Below, one piece after another: positions 54,966 to 62,576 of a stretch of 62,576 bases of DNA. The notes below the pieces were generated by a model, which saw only the letters and a list, made by a program, of their open reading frames with translations, was not told the DNA's origin and searched no databases. Position 1 is the first letter of the stretch. Each line of letters opens with the position of its first letter. The stretch comes from CAYXVU01 sp964468725 (GTDB lineage Bacteria; Acidobacteriota; Blastocatellia; UBA7656). The position numbers and the translations under genes are program-made. Where the stretch lies: NCBI GenBank assembly GCA_964468725.1, contig CAYXVU010000005.1:1-62576 (forward strand), in the 5' to 3' direction.

Positions 54966-55205
54966 TTAACTCTGCTCGTAGGCTCGTAAAAATTCGTCTC
55001 GTGAAAATCTTGCTTGTGTGCAGATAGTTCGTAACATCAAGCTTTTGATGTGCGAGTGGTTGGGCATCGTCAAAGGCGTCGTCGTTCCACCGGCATTTTC
55101 GCGCACCATCGAAAGATGCTCGCGCTCGCGTACCATCTGAAAGCCGAGCGCAGTAAGAGTTTTGATAACGCGCTCCTTAGACGCGTCTATCGGGAACTTT
55201 GGCAT
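54966..55205 (-). CDS. hicA: HicA-family type II toxin (mRNA interferase)
   Basis: The 79-aa product shows the HicA pattern: RVIKTLTALGFQMVREREHLSM, then TTTPLTMPNHSHIKSLMLRTI with the conserved catalytic His, and ARFSRDEFL. HicA cleaves mRNA in a translation-dependent way. The ATG overlaps the hicB stop by one base (TAATG), so translation is coupled, with the antitoxin first. It lies within the nuo cluster, in the same orientation. Confidence 0.92.
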   Translation of the reverse strand: MPKFPIDASKERVIKTLTALGFQMVREREHLSMVRENAGGTTTPLTMPNHSHIKSLMLRTICTQARFSRDEFLRAYEQS

Positions 55206-55432
55206 TACGCTGCGACCCCAACTTCAACAATAAACGCTTCTAATGCGGGCGGCTCATCCGGCTCAAACGCATCATCGCCGAAACTTTCCATGTGGAACCG
55301 GATAGCCGATTTCACATCGGCGAGCGCGTCTTCCAAACTATCGCCCTCTCCCACAACGACGCCTTTCAGCCCCAACGGATAAGCGGTATATCCATCCTGA
55401 TGTTTTTCGACAATGATTTTTACTTGTCTCAT
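55205..55432 (-). CDS. hicB: HicB-family antitoxin
   Basis: The 75-aa product is taken from the ATG at 55432; the ATG at 55444 is possible. It has the partial RNase-H-like HicB fold: VKIIVEKHQDGYTAYPLGLKGVVVGEGDSLEDALADVKSAIRFH, shown here in part. There is no obvious C-terminal DNA-binding domain, so autoregulation may rely on the fold itself. It neutralises HicA. Confidence 0.9.
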   Translation of the reverse strand: MRQVKIIVEKHQDGYTAYPLGLKGVVVGEGDSLEDALADVKSAIRFHMESFGDDAFEPDEPPALEAFIVEVGVAA

Positions 55433-55479
55433 GGTGGTACTCATCAAAGCCCGTTTTCCTAATCGTTTTGCTCGGCGCT

Positions 55480-56040
55480 TCAGAAAGAAAAAATCTGTGC
55501 CACTGAACAGCGATAGTGGGGCAACAATTCAGAAGTCAATTCATCCGCTTCGCCCAGAGTTGCTGCTAAGGCGAGCGTCTGCCCGTTGAGCAAATAGACT
55601 TCAATCGTATGACGTTGCGGGTCAACGACCCAATACTCGTTGACGCCGTATGCGCCGTAGAGTTGCCGTTTAATGATCCGGTCGCGTCGCTCGTTATTGC
55701 TGCCCGGCGAAATGATTTCGATGACCAACTCCGGCGCAGCGCTGATGCGTTCGTCGGTGACAATTTCGTCGCGCCGCTCATAACTCATATACACCAAGTC
55801 GGGAATCACGCCATCGTACTCGCTGAAGATCACGCCGGGCGTTGCCAGAACTTCGCCAATCGGATGATGGCTGAGGTAAACAAATAAACTGCCAAACAAA
55901 TTTCCACTCACTCGTTGATGAGCAAGTCCGGGAGATCGTGACATAATCAGCACCCCTTCGATTACCTCATAGCGATAGCCATCGTCCGGCATGCAATCCA
56001 GATCAGCGACTGTCACCAAAGGCTCGATTTTGGCCGTCAT
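55480..56040 (-). CDS. Uma2-family endonuclease-like protein (DUF820)
   Basis: The 186-aa product starts at the ATG at 56040, which has AAGGAGG 8 nt upstream. The restriction-endonuclease fold is marked by YRYEVIEGVLIMSRSPG, VIPDLVYMSYE (catalytic Asp), and ELVIEIISPGSNNERRDR (E-x-K-like region), then YGVNEYWVVDPQRHTIEVY. Uma2 proteins are abundant in cyanobacteria and acidobacteria; their role is unknown, and they often sit near toxin-antitoxin genes. It begins 26 bp after nuoF and is followed by hicB-hicA. Confidence 0.92.
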   Translation of the reverse strand: MTAKIEPLVTVADLDCMPDDGYRYEVIEGVLIMSRSPGLAHQRVSGNLFGSLFVYLSHHPIGEVLATPGVIFSEYDGVIPDLVYMSYERRDEIVTDERISAAPELVIEIISPGSNNERRDRIIKRQLYGAYGVNEYWVVDPQRHTIEVYLLNGQTLALAATLGEADELTSELLPHYRCSVAQIFSF

Positions 56041-56066
56041 CGTCTTTCCTCCTTCATCATCGAACC

Positions 56067-57311
56067 TCATTCAGCGCACATCGCTTCGAACTCGTCGCGG
56101 TATTTAGTCACGAAGCTGCGAATCGGCATCACGTCGGCATCGGCCAACGGACAGATGGTTTTGCCCTCCATATGATCGGCAATCTTGAGCATCAAATCGA
56201 GGTCTGACTTGCGGCCTTTTCCGGAAACCAGATTCTTCAAAATCTTTGCAGCCCATCCGGTTCCTTCCCGACAGGGCGTGCATTGGCCGCACGATTCATG
56301 GGCGTAAAAATCGCAGATCACCGACAGCACTTCGGGCATCTTCACCGTTTCATCGAAGACGATCATGCCGCCGGAGCCGAGCATCGAACCGGCTTTGGCC
56401 AGCGATTCGTAATCGAGCAACACGCCTTCGCATTCTTCGGCGCGCAATATCGGCACGGAGGAACCACCGGGAATGACCGCTTTCAACTTGCGCCCGTTCG
56501 GGATGCCACCCGCTTCGTTGTAGATGAAATCGAGCAGCGGATAACCGAGTTCGACTTCGTAGACGCCCGGTTTGGCCACGTGACCGGAAACCGAAAAGAG
56601 CTTGGTTCCTTTGCTCTTTTCCGTGCCCATCTTGGCATACTCCGCCGCGCCGTTTTCGAGTATCCAGGGCAATGCGGCCAACGTCTCAACATTGTTGACG
56701 ACGGTCGGACAGCCGAACAGTCCCGACACCGCCGGAAACGGCGGCTTGATGCGCGGGTAGCCGCGATAACCTTCCAACGATTCGATCAGCGAAGTCTCTT
56801 CGCCGCAGATATAGGCGCCTTGTCCGAGGTGCAAATGAATATCGAGCGCGTAATCTTTGCCCATGACCGACGCGCCGAGTACGCCCTCTTGGTAAGCTTC
56901 GGCCAGCGCCGTCTCAATCGTTTCAACTAAAAACCCGAACTCGCCGCGCATGTAGATATAGGAGAGATGGCAACCGAGCGCATAAGCGGCTATCGCCATG
57001 CCTTCGATCAGTTGATGGGGGTTGCGTTCCAACAGCAAGCGATCTTTGAAGGTGCCGGGTTCGCTCTCATCAGCGTTGCACAGCAAGTAGGTCGGCTTGC
57101 CGGTATTGCGCGGCACAAATCCCCACTTCATTCCCGTCGGAAAGCCCGCGCCACCGCGCCCGCGCAACCCGCTCGCTTTCACCTCTTCAATGAGCGCCGT
57201 CGGCTCCATCGCCAACGCCTTTTCCAATCCTTTGAAGCCGCCACGTTCGCGGTATTTCGCCAGGCGTCTCTGTTCCGGCTTATTCACATGTTCGAGCAAA
57301 ACTTTTTCCAT
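56067..57311 (-). CDS. nuoF: NADH-quinone oxidoreductase subunit F
   Basis: The 414-aa product has the NADH site GLRGRGGAGFPTGMKW, the FMN region CNADESEPGTFKDR and GAYICGEETSLIESLEG, and the N3 4Fe-4S motif ESCGQCTPCREG with the fourth Cys in TICPLADA. It oxidises NADH and passes electrons through FMN to the chain of clusters. It follows nuoE by 30 bp and ends directly before the Uma2-hicBA insert. Length is typical. Confidence 0.97.
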   Translation of the reverse strand: MEKVLLEHVNKPEQRRLAKYRERGGFKGLEKALAMEPTALIEEVKASGLRGRGGAGFPTGMKWGFVPRNTGKPTYLLCNADESEPGTFKDRLLLERNPHQLIEGMAIAAYALGCHLSYIYMRGEFGFLVETIETALAEAYQEGVLGASVMGKDYALDIHLHLGQGAYICGEETSLIESLEGYRGYPRIKPPFPAVSGLFGCPTVVNNVETLAALPWILENGAAEYAKMGTEKSKGTKLFSVSGHVAKPGVYEVELGYPLLDFIYNEAGGIPNGRKLKAVIPGGSSVPILRAEECEGVLLDYESLAKAGSMLGSGGMIVFDETVKMPEVLSVICDFYAHESCGQCTPCREGTGWAAKILKNLVSGKGRKSDLDLMLKIADHMEGKTICPLADADVMPIRSFVTKYRDEFEAMCAE

Positions 57312-57341
57312 CGTCTCTCTCTCAAGCGCGCAGCCCTCGCG

Positions 57342-57818
57342 CTATTGGTTCCGCAACTCTTCGATGATCTCGGCAATCCGCGACGGCGTCAGGTTTTCAT
57401 AGTACCGATCTCCGACTTGCATAGCGGGCGCGGTGCCGCACGAAGCCAGACACTCCGTCACATTCCAACTGAACTGGCCATCCGTCGTCACTTCGTCGGC
57501 TTTCGTCCCCAATTGCTTCTTGATCTCGTCGAGACAGGGGTAAGCGCCCATCAACCAGCAACTGACATTGCGGCAGATTTCGAGGTGATACTTGCCGACA
57601 GGTTTATTGCGAAGCAGAGTATAGAAGGTCGAAACGCTCAGCACATCTGATGCGGGATAGCCCATCAGACTGCCGACGTATTCGGCCACTTCGTCGGATA
57701 TCCAACCGAATTCGCGTTGCGCCAAATCGAGCACCGGGATGAGCGCGGCGCGTTTCTCCGGGTAGTGGCTGAGGATGGTATCGAATCGTTGTTTCGCGGC
57801 TTCGCTAAACTCGATCAT
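57342..57818 (-). CDS. nuoE: NADH-quinone oxidoreductase subunit E
   Basis: The 158-aa product has the thioredoxin-like fold and the 2Fe-2S ligands of cluster N1a: EICRNVSC (two Cys, four residues apart) and CLASCGTAPAM. The N-terminal helix bundle (YPEKRAALIPVLDLAQREFGWIS) is standard. The ATG overlaps the nuoBCD stop by 4 bp, so the two are translationally coupled. Confidence 0.96.
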   Translation of the reverse strand: MIEFSEAAKQRFDTILSHYPEKRAALIPVLDLAQREFGWISDEVAEYVGSLMGYPASDVLSVSTFYTLLRNKPVGKYHLEICRNVSCWLMGAYPCLDEIKKQLGTKADEVTTDGQFSWNVTECLASCGTAPAMQVGDRYYENLTPSRIAEIIEELRNQ

Positions 57819-60133
57819 TTATCCAATTCTCCTGCAATGATGTTCAGACTGCCGAGCGCGGCGACCGCATCGGCGATCAAGCCGCCTTCGATCATCCTCG
57901 GAAAGGCCGAAAAGATCGGGAAGCACGGCCCGCGCGCATGCACGCGCCATGGGCGCATCGAACCATCCGAAATCACATAGAAGCCCAACTCGCCATTGGC
58001 GCCTTCGCTGTAGCCATAGACTTCGCCGGGCGGCGGTTGAATGCCGTGCATCACCAGCTTGAAGTGGTTCATCAAGTCTTCGATGTTGGTATAGACGCCG
58101 AGTTTGGGCGGCAAAGTGATGCGGCGATCATCGGTTTGATACGGCCCTTCGGGCAGATTCTCCAACGCTTGCTCGACGATGCGCAGACTCTGCCGCATCT
58201 CCTCCATGCGCACCAAGTAGCGATCATACAAGTCGCCGCGATTGCCCACCGGCACCTCAAAATCGAAATCGTCGTAGCTCGAATACGGGTGATTTTGGCG
58301 AATGTCATAGGCTACGCCGCAAGCGCGCAGCATCGGCCCGGTGATGCCCCAGTCAATCGCTTCGGTGGCGCTCAGTTCGGTTACGCCGATGGCGCGTTGC
58401 CGAAAGATGGCGCTATAGGTGTTAAGCTTGTGTAGATCGTTGATGTATTTCGGCAGCCGTTTGAGAACTTCGCGGCAGCGCGGAGCGAAGTCTTTCGGCA
58501 AATCGGCAGCCAGCCCGCCGACGCGCACATAGCTGACCATCATGCGCACGCCTGCGGTCATCTCTAACAGATCATAGATCTCTTCGCGCGGTTCGAAGCT
58601 ATACCAAAAATTCGTCATCGCGCCGATGTCGAGCAGATTCGTGCCGATGCAGACCATGTGATCCATGATGCGCGATAGTTCGCCGAGAATGACGCGAATA
58701 TACTGCACGCGTTTGGGCACTTCGATGCCAAGCAGCTTTTCAACCGCGCAGGCATAGCCGACGTTATTGAGGAACGATGACAGGTAATTCAAGCGATCCG
58801 TGTAGGGGATGACCTGATTCCATTGGTGAGTTTCGGCCATCTTCTCGAAGCAGCGATGCAGGTAGCCGATTTCGACATCAGCATTGATGATCTTTTCGCC
58901 ATCAAGCCGCGCGACGAGGCGGAGCGTGCCGTGCATCGCCGGATGCGAAGGGCCAATGTTGACGATAGTCGGTTGACCGCTCAACCTATCGTGGGCTTCG
59001 TCGTCCGCCCATTCGGTTTGATACTCCAACGGCAGTTTGTAATCGCGCGACAGCGGCGTACGCCATCCAGCTTCGTAATCCTTGCGCAGCGCGTGGCCTT
59101 CGAACTCTTCGTGGGTCAGGATGCGCCGCAAGTCCGGGTGATTGCGAAAGCGAATGCCGAACATATCGTAGGTTTCCCGCTCCCACCAATTTGCGGTTCG
59201 CCATACCGAAGTAACCGAATCCACTTCCGGGTTAGCGTCCGACACCGGAACTTTCAAGCGCACGCGATGACCGTGCTCAATCGAGTAGAGATGATAGACA
59301 ACGTTGTAGCGCGCCTCGGATTGATCGCCGGGATAACCTTGATAGTCTGCGCCGGTCAGGGTGCTGAGCAGATCGAATCTCGCCGTCGGGTCTTCCTTCA
59401 AGGTGCGGCAAATCTCTGTGACCTTGTCCGGGCGCAGGGTGAAAGCGAGATCGCCGCGAAAATCGTTTTCATCGAGAATCTGATCGGCGTAGCGGCCTTT
59501 GAGCAGAGCGGCAATCGGATTTTTCGGCGCTGCAGGTTCGCGGGTGATCCGCACAAGGCGTTGCGCTTCGCGCGCCTGATCGTTGGCAATCAACAAGGTC
59601 TTGGGCGAACTGACCATGACATCGCGCAAAAACTTTTCGCGCAGTTCACGGCGGGCGTTGGCATCAATCTCTCTCTCTTGCTCGACCAATTTTTGAATCA
59701 TCAAGATGGCTTGCAAAACGGCTTCGGGCGAAGGCGGGCAGCCGGGGATATAGACATCTACTGGGATGAGTTCATCAATTCCTTGCATGACGTGATAGGC
59801 GCGATAGAAGCCGCCGGAGGTCGCACACGCGCCCATCGAAATCACCCACTTCGGCTCGGCCATCTGTTCATAAATCCTTTTGAGCACTGGCCCCATCTTA
59901 TCGGTGATCGTGCCCATCACCATCAAGAGGTCGGATTGACGCGGCGAGAAGCGCACGACTTCGGCGCCGAACCGCGACACATCGTAGTGAGAAGAGACCA
60001 CAGACATATACTCGATGGCGCAGCAGGCCGTACCAAAGGGCATCGGCCAGAGCGAATTTTTGCGCGCCCAGTTGGCCACATCGCTCAGTTTGGTGGTGAT
60101 AAAACTGTCGCCGAGTTTCGTTTCAATCCCCAT
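57815..60133 (-). CDS. nuoBCD: Fused NADH-quinone oxidoreductase subunits B, C and D
   Basis: A single 772-aa frame has three domains. NuoB is at about 1-165, with N2 ligands in GTACCAIEYM, MGACATSGG and IPGCPPSPEA. NuoC is at about 220-370 (YNVVYHLYSIEHGHRVRLKVPV, WWERETYDMFGIRFRNHPDL). NuoD is at about 390-772 (NIGPSHPAMHGTLRLV, EIGYLHRCFEKMAE, DPW-like ends FPRMIEGGLIADAVAAL). CD fusion is common, BCD fusion rarer. The product bridges NuoI to the quinone site. The ATG has AAAGGGTGAG upstream. No nuoA precedes it; the upstream neighbour is a divergent sigma factor. Confidence 0.96.
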   Translation of the reverse strand: MGIETKLGDSFITTKLSDVANWARKNSLWPMPFGTACCAIEYMSVVSSHYDVSRFGAEVVRFSPRQSDLLMVMGTITDKMGPVLKRIYEQMAEPKWVISMGACATSGGFYRAYHVMQGIDELIPVDVYIPGCPPSPEAVLQAILMIQKLVEQEREIDANARRELREKFLRDVMVSSPKTLLIANDQAREAQRLVRITREPAAPKNPIAALLKGRYADQILDENDFRGDLAFTLRPDKVTEICRTLKEDPTARFDLLSTLTGADYQGYPGDQSEARYNVVYHLYSIEHGHRVRLKVPVSDANPEVDSVTSVWRTANWWERETYDMFGIRFRNHPDLRRILTHEEFEGHALRKDYEAGWRTPLSRDYKLPLEYQTEWADDEAHDRLSGQPTIVNIGPSHPAMHGTLRLVARLDGEKIINADVEIGYLHRCFEKMAETHQWNQVIPYTDRLNYLSSFLNNVGYACAVEKLLGIEVPKRVQYIRVILGELSRIMDHMVCIGTNLLDIGAMTNFWYSFEPREEIYDLLEMTAGVRMMVSYVRVGGLAADLPKDFAPRCREVLKRLPKYINDLHKLNTYSAIFRQRAIGVTELSATEAIDWGITGPMLRACGVAYDIRQNHPYSSYDDFDFEVPVGNRGDLYDRYLVRMEEMRQSLRIVEQALENLPEGPYQTDDRRITLPPKLGVYTNIEDLMNHFKLVMHGIQPPPGEVYGYSEGANGELGFYVISDGSMRPWRVHARGPCFPIFSAFPRMIEGGLIADAVAALGSLNIIAGELDK

Positions 60134-60197
60134 CGCTCACCCTTTCTGCAGAGTCATCAGCCACATCGCCAATTCGCGCTCACCGATTGGGCCAAAG

Positions 60198-60226
60198 ACG
60201 GCTGAGATGACTCTTTTTTCAGCCGT
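60198..60226 (-). promoter_or_regulatory. Hairpin in the nuoBCD leader
   Basis: ACGGCTGA and TCAGCCGT form an 8-bp stem with a 13-nt loop, 65-93 nt upstream of the nuoBCD ATG. On the minus strand TCTTT follows, which is weak for termination. It could act as a leader regulatory or processing hairpin. Confidence 0.4.
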
Positions 60227-60265
60227 TGCCCGGTGCTTAAACCCGTGCCGATTTCTGCCCTTGAG

Positions 60266-60294
60266 ACTGTATCTGTCGCCCGCAAACGAGTCAA
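60266..60294 (-). promoter_or_regulatory. Candidate proximal promoter of the nuo cluster
   Basis: On the minus strand, TTGACT (60294-60289) and TACAGT (60271-60266) are separated by 17 bp, about 130 nt upstream of the nuoBCD ATG. Confidence 0.35.
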
Positions 60295-60380
60295 ATTTCG
60301 GCTCTACTTTGACTGACGAAAAGAAGCTGTGAATGCAAGCGATACGCTATGTTTTCCCTGTCTGTGGTAGCGTAACGGTC

Positions 60381-60410
60381 AATCTACCGATTGCCAAGAT
60401 AGTTTGTCAA
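60381..60410 (-). promoter_or_regulatory. Candidate distal promoter of the nuo cluster
   Basis: On the minus strand, TTGACA (60410-60405) and TAGATT (60386-60381) are separated by 18 bp. It has the better -35 of the two candidates and would give a leader of about 240 nt that includes the hairpin at 60198. Confidence 0.4.
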
Positions 60411-60524
60411 CGAAGCCCGCTGCGCCGATTCGCAAGCTCGCAAGCCCGTTATCCGCGAGCCAGCCGGGAAAAAAATTTCCGCTCTCCGCGTGCCTCGATT
60501 CTACGAGTCGGCCAGCCGTTGCGC

Positions 60525-60530
60525 TATAAT
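60525..60530 (+). promoter_or_regulatory. -10 element upstream of the ECF sigma gene
   Basis: A perfect TATAAT lies 36 nt before the ATG at 60567. No recognisable -35 was found at 16-18 bp, so this is a candidate only. The rest of the 433-bp divergent region holds the nuo promoter candidates and hairpin. Confidence 0.4.
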
Positions 60531-60566
60531 CGCCGGGTCTGCAGTTCGATTTTATATAGATGTCCT

Positions 60567-61148
60567 ATGACCTCATCCGAAGAAGTAACGCATTTGCTAC
60601 ACAAGGTGGAAGCAGGCGACCACCAGGCTGCCGAGCGATTGATGCCGCTCGTGTACGATGAACTGCGGCGGCTGGCCAGCCATTATCTCAAAAGCGAGCG
60701 CCCCGATCACACCTTGCAACCGACGGCGCTGGTACACGAAGCCTACTTGCGCATGGTCGAACAGACGCGCGTCAACTGGCAAAGTCGCGCCCATTTCTTT
60801 GCGGTCGCCGCTTCCATGATGCGACGCGTACTCATTGATTATGCGCGCAGCCATAAAGCCGAAAAACATAGCGGCGCATGGCAGAAACTCCCGCTTGACG
60901 AAGCGCTGGCTTTGTCGCAACCCGATGACTTCGACTTGATTGCCTTAGACGACGCGCTCAAAGACTTGTCCCGGTTGGACGAGCAGCAGGGGCGAATTGT
61001 CGAATTGCGATTCTTCGGCGGGCTGACGTTGGACGAGACCGCTGAAGTGATGGGCATATCGCGCTCTACCGTCAAACGCGACTGGTTGATGGCAAAAGCC
61101 TGGCTGTTCGCTCAACTATCGAATCGCACCTCAACTCCGAATCCGTAA
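60567..61148 (+). CDS. ECF sigma factor, acidobacterial/planctomycete type
   Basis: The 193-aa product starts at the ATG at 60567. The pattern VTHLLHKVEAGDHQAAERLMPLVYDELRRLA, HTLQPTALVHEAYLRMVEQ, FFAVAASMMRRVLIDYAR and the region-4 helix LRFFGGLTLDETAEVMGISRSTVKRDW belong to the ECF subfamily known from acidobacteria and planctomycetes (TIGR02999 type). Region 2 binds the -10 element and region 4 the -35. No anti-sigma factor or Ser/Thr kinase follows, although members of this group often sit next to kinases. It is divergent from nuoBCD. Confidence 0.93.
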   Translation: MTSSEEVTHLLHKVEAGDHQAAERLMPLVYDELRRLASHYLKSERPDHTLQPTALVHEAYLRMVEQTRVNWQSRAHFFAVAASMMRRVLIDYARSHKAEKHSGAWQKLPLDEALALSQPDDFDLIALDDALKDLSRLDEQQGRIVELRFFGGLTLDETAEVMGISRSTVKRDWLMAKAWLFAQLSNRTSTPNP

Positions 61149-61203
61149 GCCGGATGTCGTCCGCCGAAAGCGGCCTCCATAACCAACGGCACATCCACCC
61201 GCC

Positions 61204-61623
61204 TCAATCGAGGTGGTCGCGGATAGAAATCTCGGATGTCAGAGTGCGATGCACGGGGCAACGTTGGGCGATTTCGAGCAGGCGAGCGCGCTGCTCATCA
61301 CTAAGTGGGCCGGTAAAAGAAATATAGCGATCAATTCTGGAAATCATGCCGTCTGTCGTCGCACAACTATCGCAATCCGCCGCGTGAATACGTTCGTGAC
61401 GGAGACTGACTTCAACCTGTTCGAGCAGCCAGTCCTTCTTCTTCGCATATAGTTGCAAGGTCATCGCGGTACACGCGCCGAGCGCCGCCAACAACAACGA
61501 ATAGGGGTCTGGCCCGCTATCTTTTCCGCCCTGCTCGGTTGGTTCGTCGGCATAGAAGTTGTGCGCCCCGGCAGTAATTTCCTGCTGTAAAAACCCGATT
61601 GAGGAAACGATCACTTCGGTCAT
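61204..61623 (-). CDS. OsmC-family protein
   Basis: The 139-aa product shows the OsmC fold: GAHNFYADEPTEQGGKDSGPDPYSLLLAALGACTAMTLQLYAKKK with the first redox Cys after LGA, and RCPVHRTLT with the second Cys. Such Cys-based hydroperoxide reductases detoxify organic peroxides. The extra motif HAADCDSCATTDG is typical of the subgroup that also has sulfatase- or hydrolase-like neighbours. It starts at the ATG at 61623 after GGAG. Confidence 0.93.
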   Translation of the reverse strand: MTEVIVSSIGFLQQEITAGAHNFYADEPTEQGGKDSGPDPYSLLLAALGACTAMTLQLYAKKKDWLLEQVEVSLRHERIHAADCDSCATTDGMISRIDRYISFTGPLSDEQRARLLEIAQRCPVHRTLTSEISIRDHLD

Positions 61624-61701
61624 AGCAGCTCCTTAATCAGACAAGAGACGGAACTCCGAAGAGTGAATGAAGAGGCAAGTCGGCGGATTGCGCCTCCGCC
61701 T

Positions 61702-62576
61702 TTATTCTCTCTTCTTGAATTCCGAATTCTGACTTTCACCCTCGGTCTTCTCTTCATAGTACTTCTTGCCGCGCAGGTTCTCCGGCAAGCAGGCCATCGC
61801 TTCGGCGCGACCGGAGGGATAATCGTGCGCGTACTGATAGTCTTTACCGTAACCGAGACCTTTCATCAGCCCCGTCGGCGCATTGCGAAGATGTAGCGGA
61901 ACCGGCTCGCGTTCGGTTTCGAGGGCATCTTTCTGCGCCGCCAGGTACGCACGCAGCACGGCGTTCGATTTCGGCGCACGCGCCAGATAGATCGTCGCTT
62001 GGGTGAGCGCCAGCCGCGCTTCCGGCAGGCCGATAAAATGTGTCGCCTGCATCGCGGCGACGGTTTGCACCAGTGCGGCGGGGTCGGCCAATCCGATGTC
62101 TTCCGATGCGTGATGCACCAGACGACGGGCAATAAAGAGAGGGTCTTCACCGGCTTCGATCATGCGCGCCAGCCAATAAACAGCGGCGTCAGCATCCGAG
62201 TTGCGAATGGATTTGATGAATGCCGAAATCAGATTGAAATGCTCTTCGCCGGTCTTGTCATAGGCCAGCATTGCGCGTTGCATGGCTTCTTTCAAAACGG
62301 CGAAGGTTACTCGTTTCGCGCCGCTGCTGTCGCTTTCGGCAATCGAGGCGGCCAGTTCAAGAGTATTGAGCGCCGTGCGCGCATCGCCCGAAGCGTAGAT
62401 GGCAAGGGCGCGCAACACATCATCGTCGGCTTGCACACCTTGCGCGCCAAATCCGCGCTCGTCATCGGCAAGCGCGCGCTGCAAAATCATCACCAAACTT
62501 TCGCTCGCCAGTTGTTCGAGTACGAAAACTTTTGAGCGGGAGAGCAATGCCGAGTTGATCTCAAAAGAGGGATTCT
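61702..62576 (-). CDS. rarA: Replication-associated recombination protein RarA, C-terminal part (5' end off window)
   Basis: The reading frame stays open to the window edge: upstream of 62547 it reads NPSFEINSALLSRSKVFVLEQL, a standard RarA/MgsA segment. About 291 residues are present. The AAA+ small domain (ALAIYASGDARTALNTLELAA) is followed by the tetramerisation region (DADAAVYWLARMIEAGEDPLFIARRLVHHASEDIGLADP) and the C-terminal QATIYLARAPKSNAVLRAY and HLRNAPTGLMKGLGYGKDYQYAHDYP. The Walker motifs lie outside the window. RarA acts at stalled replication forks. Confidence 0.95.
   Translation of the reverse strand, partial: NPSFEINSALLSRSKVFVLEQLASESLVMILQRALADDERGFGAQGVQADDDVLRALAIYASGDARTALNTLELAASIAESDSSGAKRVTFAVLKEAMQRAMLAYDKTGEEHFNLISAFIKSIRNSDADAAVYWLARMIEAGEDPLFIARRLVHHASEDIGLADPAALVQTVAAMQATHFIGLPEARLALTQATIYLARAPKSNAVLRAYLAAQKDALETEREPVPLHLRNAPTGLMKGLGYGKDYQYAHDYPSGRAEAMACLPENLRGKKYYEEKTEGESQNSEFKKRE

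Noticed and set aside
58823..60205. A 460-codon open frame on the plus strand
   Set aside because: It is fully antisense to the fused nuoBCD gene, whose codons match known subunits; the plus-strand translation has no recognisable motif.
60361..60400. tRNA-like text (GGTAGCGTAACGGTCAA)
   Set aside because: No cloverleaf arms or TPsiC motif could be formed around it.
60333..60566. N-terminal extension of the ECF sigma factor
   Set aside because: Family members start at MTSSEEVTHLL; the upstream codons overlap promoter-like sequence and carry no conserved motif.

Overview
The window looks like a draft scaffold from a moderately GC-rich, Gram-negative bacterium, most likely an Acidobacteriota member (Blastocatellia-like). 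This is inferred from family content: an orphan MacB-like permease of the acidobacterial ADOP type, an ECF sigma factor of the class expanded in acidobacteria and planctomycetes, secreted NagZ-like, YceI and OmpA proteins, and many DnaJ/TPR/FHA proteins. A 100-N gap at 4740-4839 shows it is a scaffolded draft. No rRNA, tRNA, CRISPR array, transposase or phage gene was seen.

Layout. 0-8.3 kb: a secreted protein, an ADOP permease, a SWIM zinc-finger protein split by the N gap, and a STAND/NB-ARC ATPase. 8.3-17.4 kb: repeat-rich spacers, a YceI-AcnX-DUF126 group, two membrane proteins, a YfgM-like TPR protein, a NagZ-like GH3 enzyme with a DUF2203 gene, and a lone TatA. 17.7-30.3 kb: a plus-strand signalling block with a zinc-ribbon/FHA/MshEN-like/FHA/TM/DUF3616 protein, a REC-HD-GYP regulator broken by an in-frame TAG, a large GAF/PAS hybrid kinase, an OmpA-like coiled-coil protein, a zinc-ribbon membrane protein and a PATAN-DnaJ-TPR protein. 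30.4-44.2 kb: a membrane J-protein, yebC-ruvC, a Cys-patterned secreted peptide, yggS-yggT-yggU, an orphan hydantoinase-B protein, a prephenate dehydrogenase, a YedK/HMCES protein, a PYROXD2-like oxidoreductase, a MITE-like repeat and a three-gene microcompartment-vertex operon. 44.3-51.9 kb: an MHS-family transporter, cupin-SDR, a methyltransferase, typA and a CHAD protein. 52-60.1 kb: a minus-strand complex I cluster, nuoBCD (one fused gene)-nuoE-nuoF-[Uma2-hicB-hicA]-nuoG-nuoI-ferredoxin-ferredoxin. 60.5-62.6 kb: an ECF sigma factor, an OsmC protein and the C-terminal part of RarA.

How genes work together. The nuo cluster supplies the whole peripheral arm of complex I (B, C, D, E, F, G, I) and two 7Fe-type ferredoxins, but none of the membrane-arm genes (A, H, J-N), which must be elsewhere if the complex is complete. 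The 17.7-30.3 kb block pairs a phosphorelay kinase, a c-di-GMP phosphodiesterase-type regulator and FHA/PATAN adaptors. The BMC operon has two pentameric vertex proteins and a small protein with an encapsulation-peptide-like N-terminus and a CX2CX2C tail, but no hexameric shell protein.

Most notable: the in-frame TAG in the regulator (20622), the BMC mini-operon, the split nuo locus with toxin-antitoxin genes inside, the five-part FHA protein, the peptide with Cys every 11 residues, and the N gap flanked by an identical 55-bp sequence, which suggests the gap is an assembly artefact. All calls come from reading the sequence; no database search was run.
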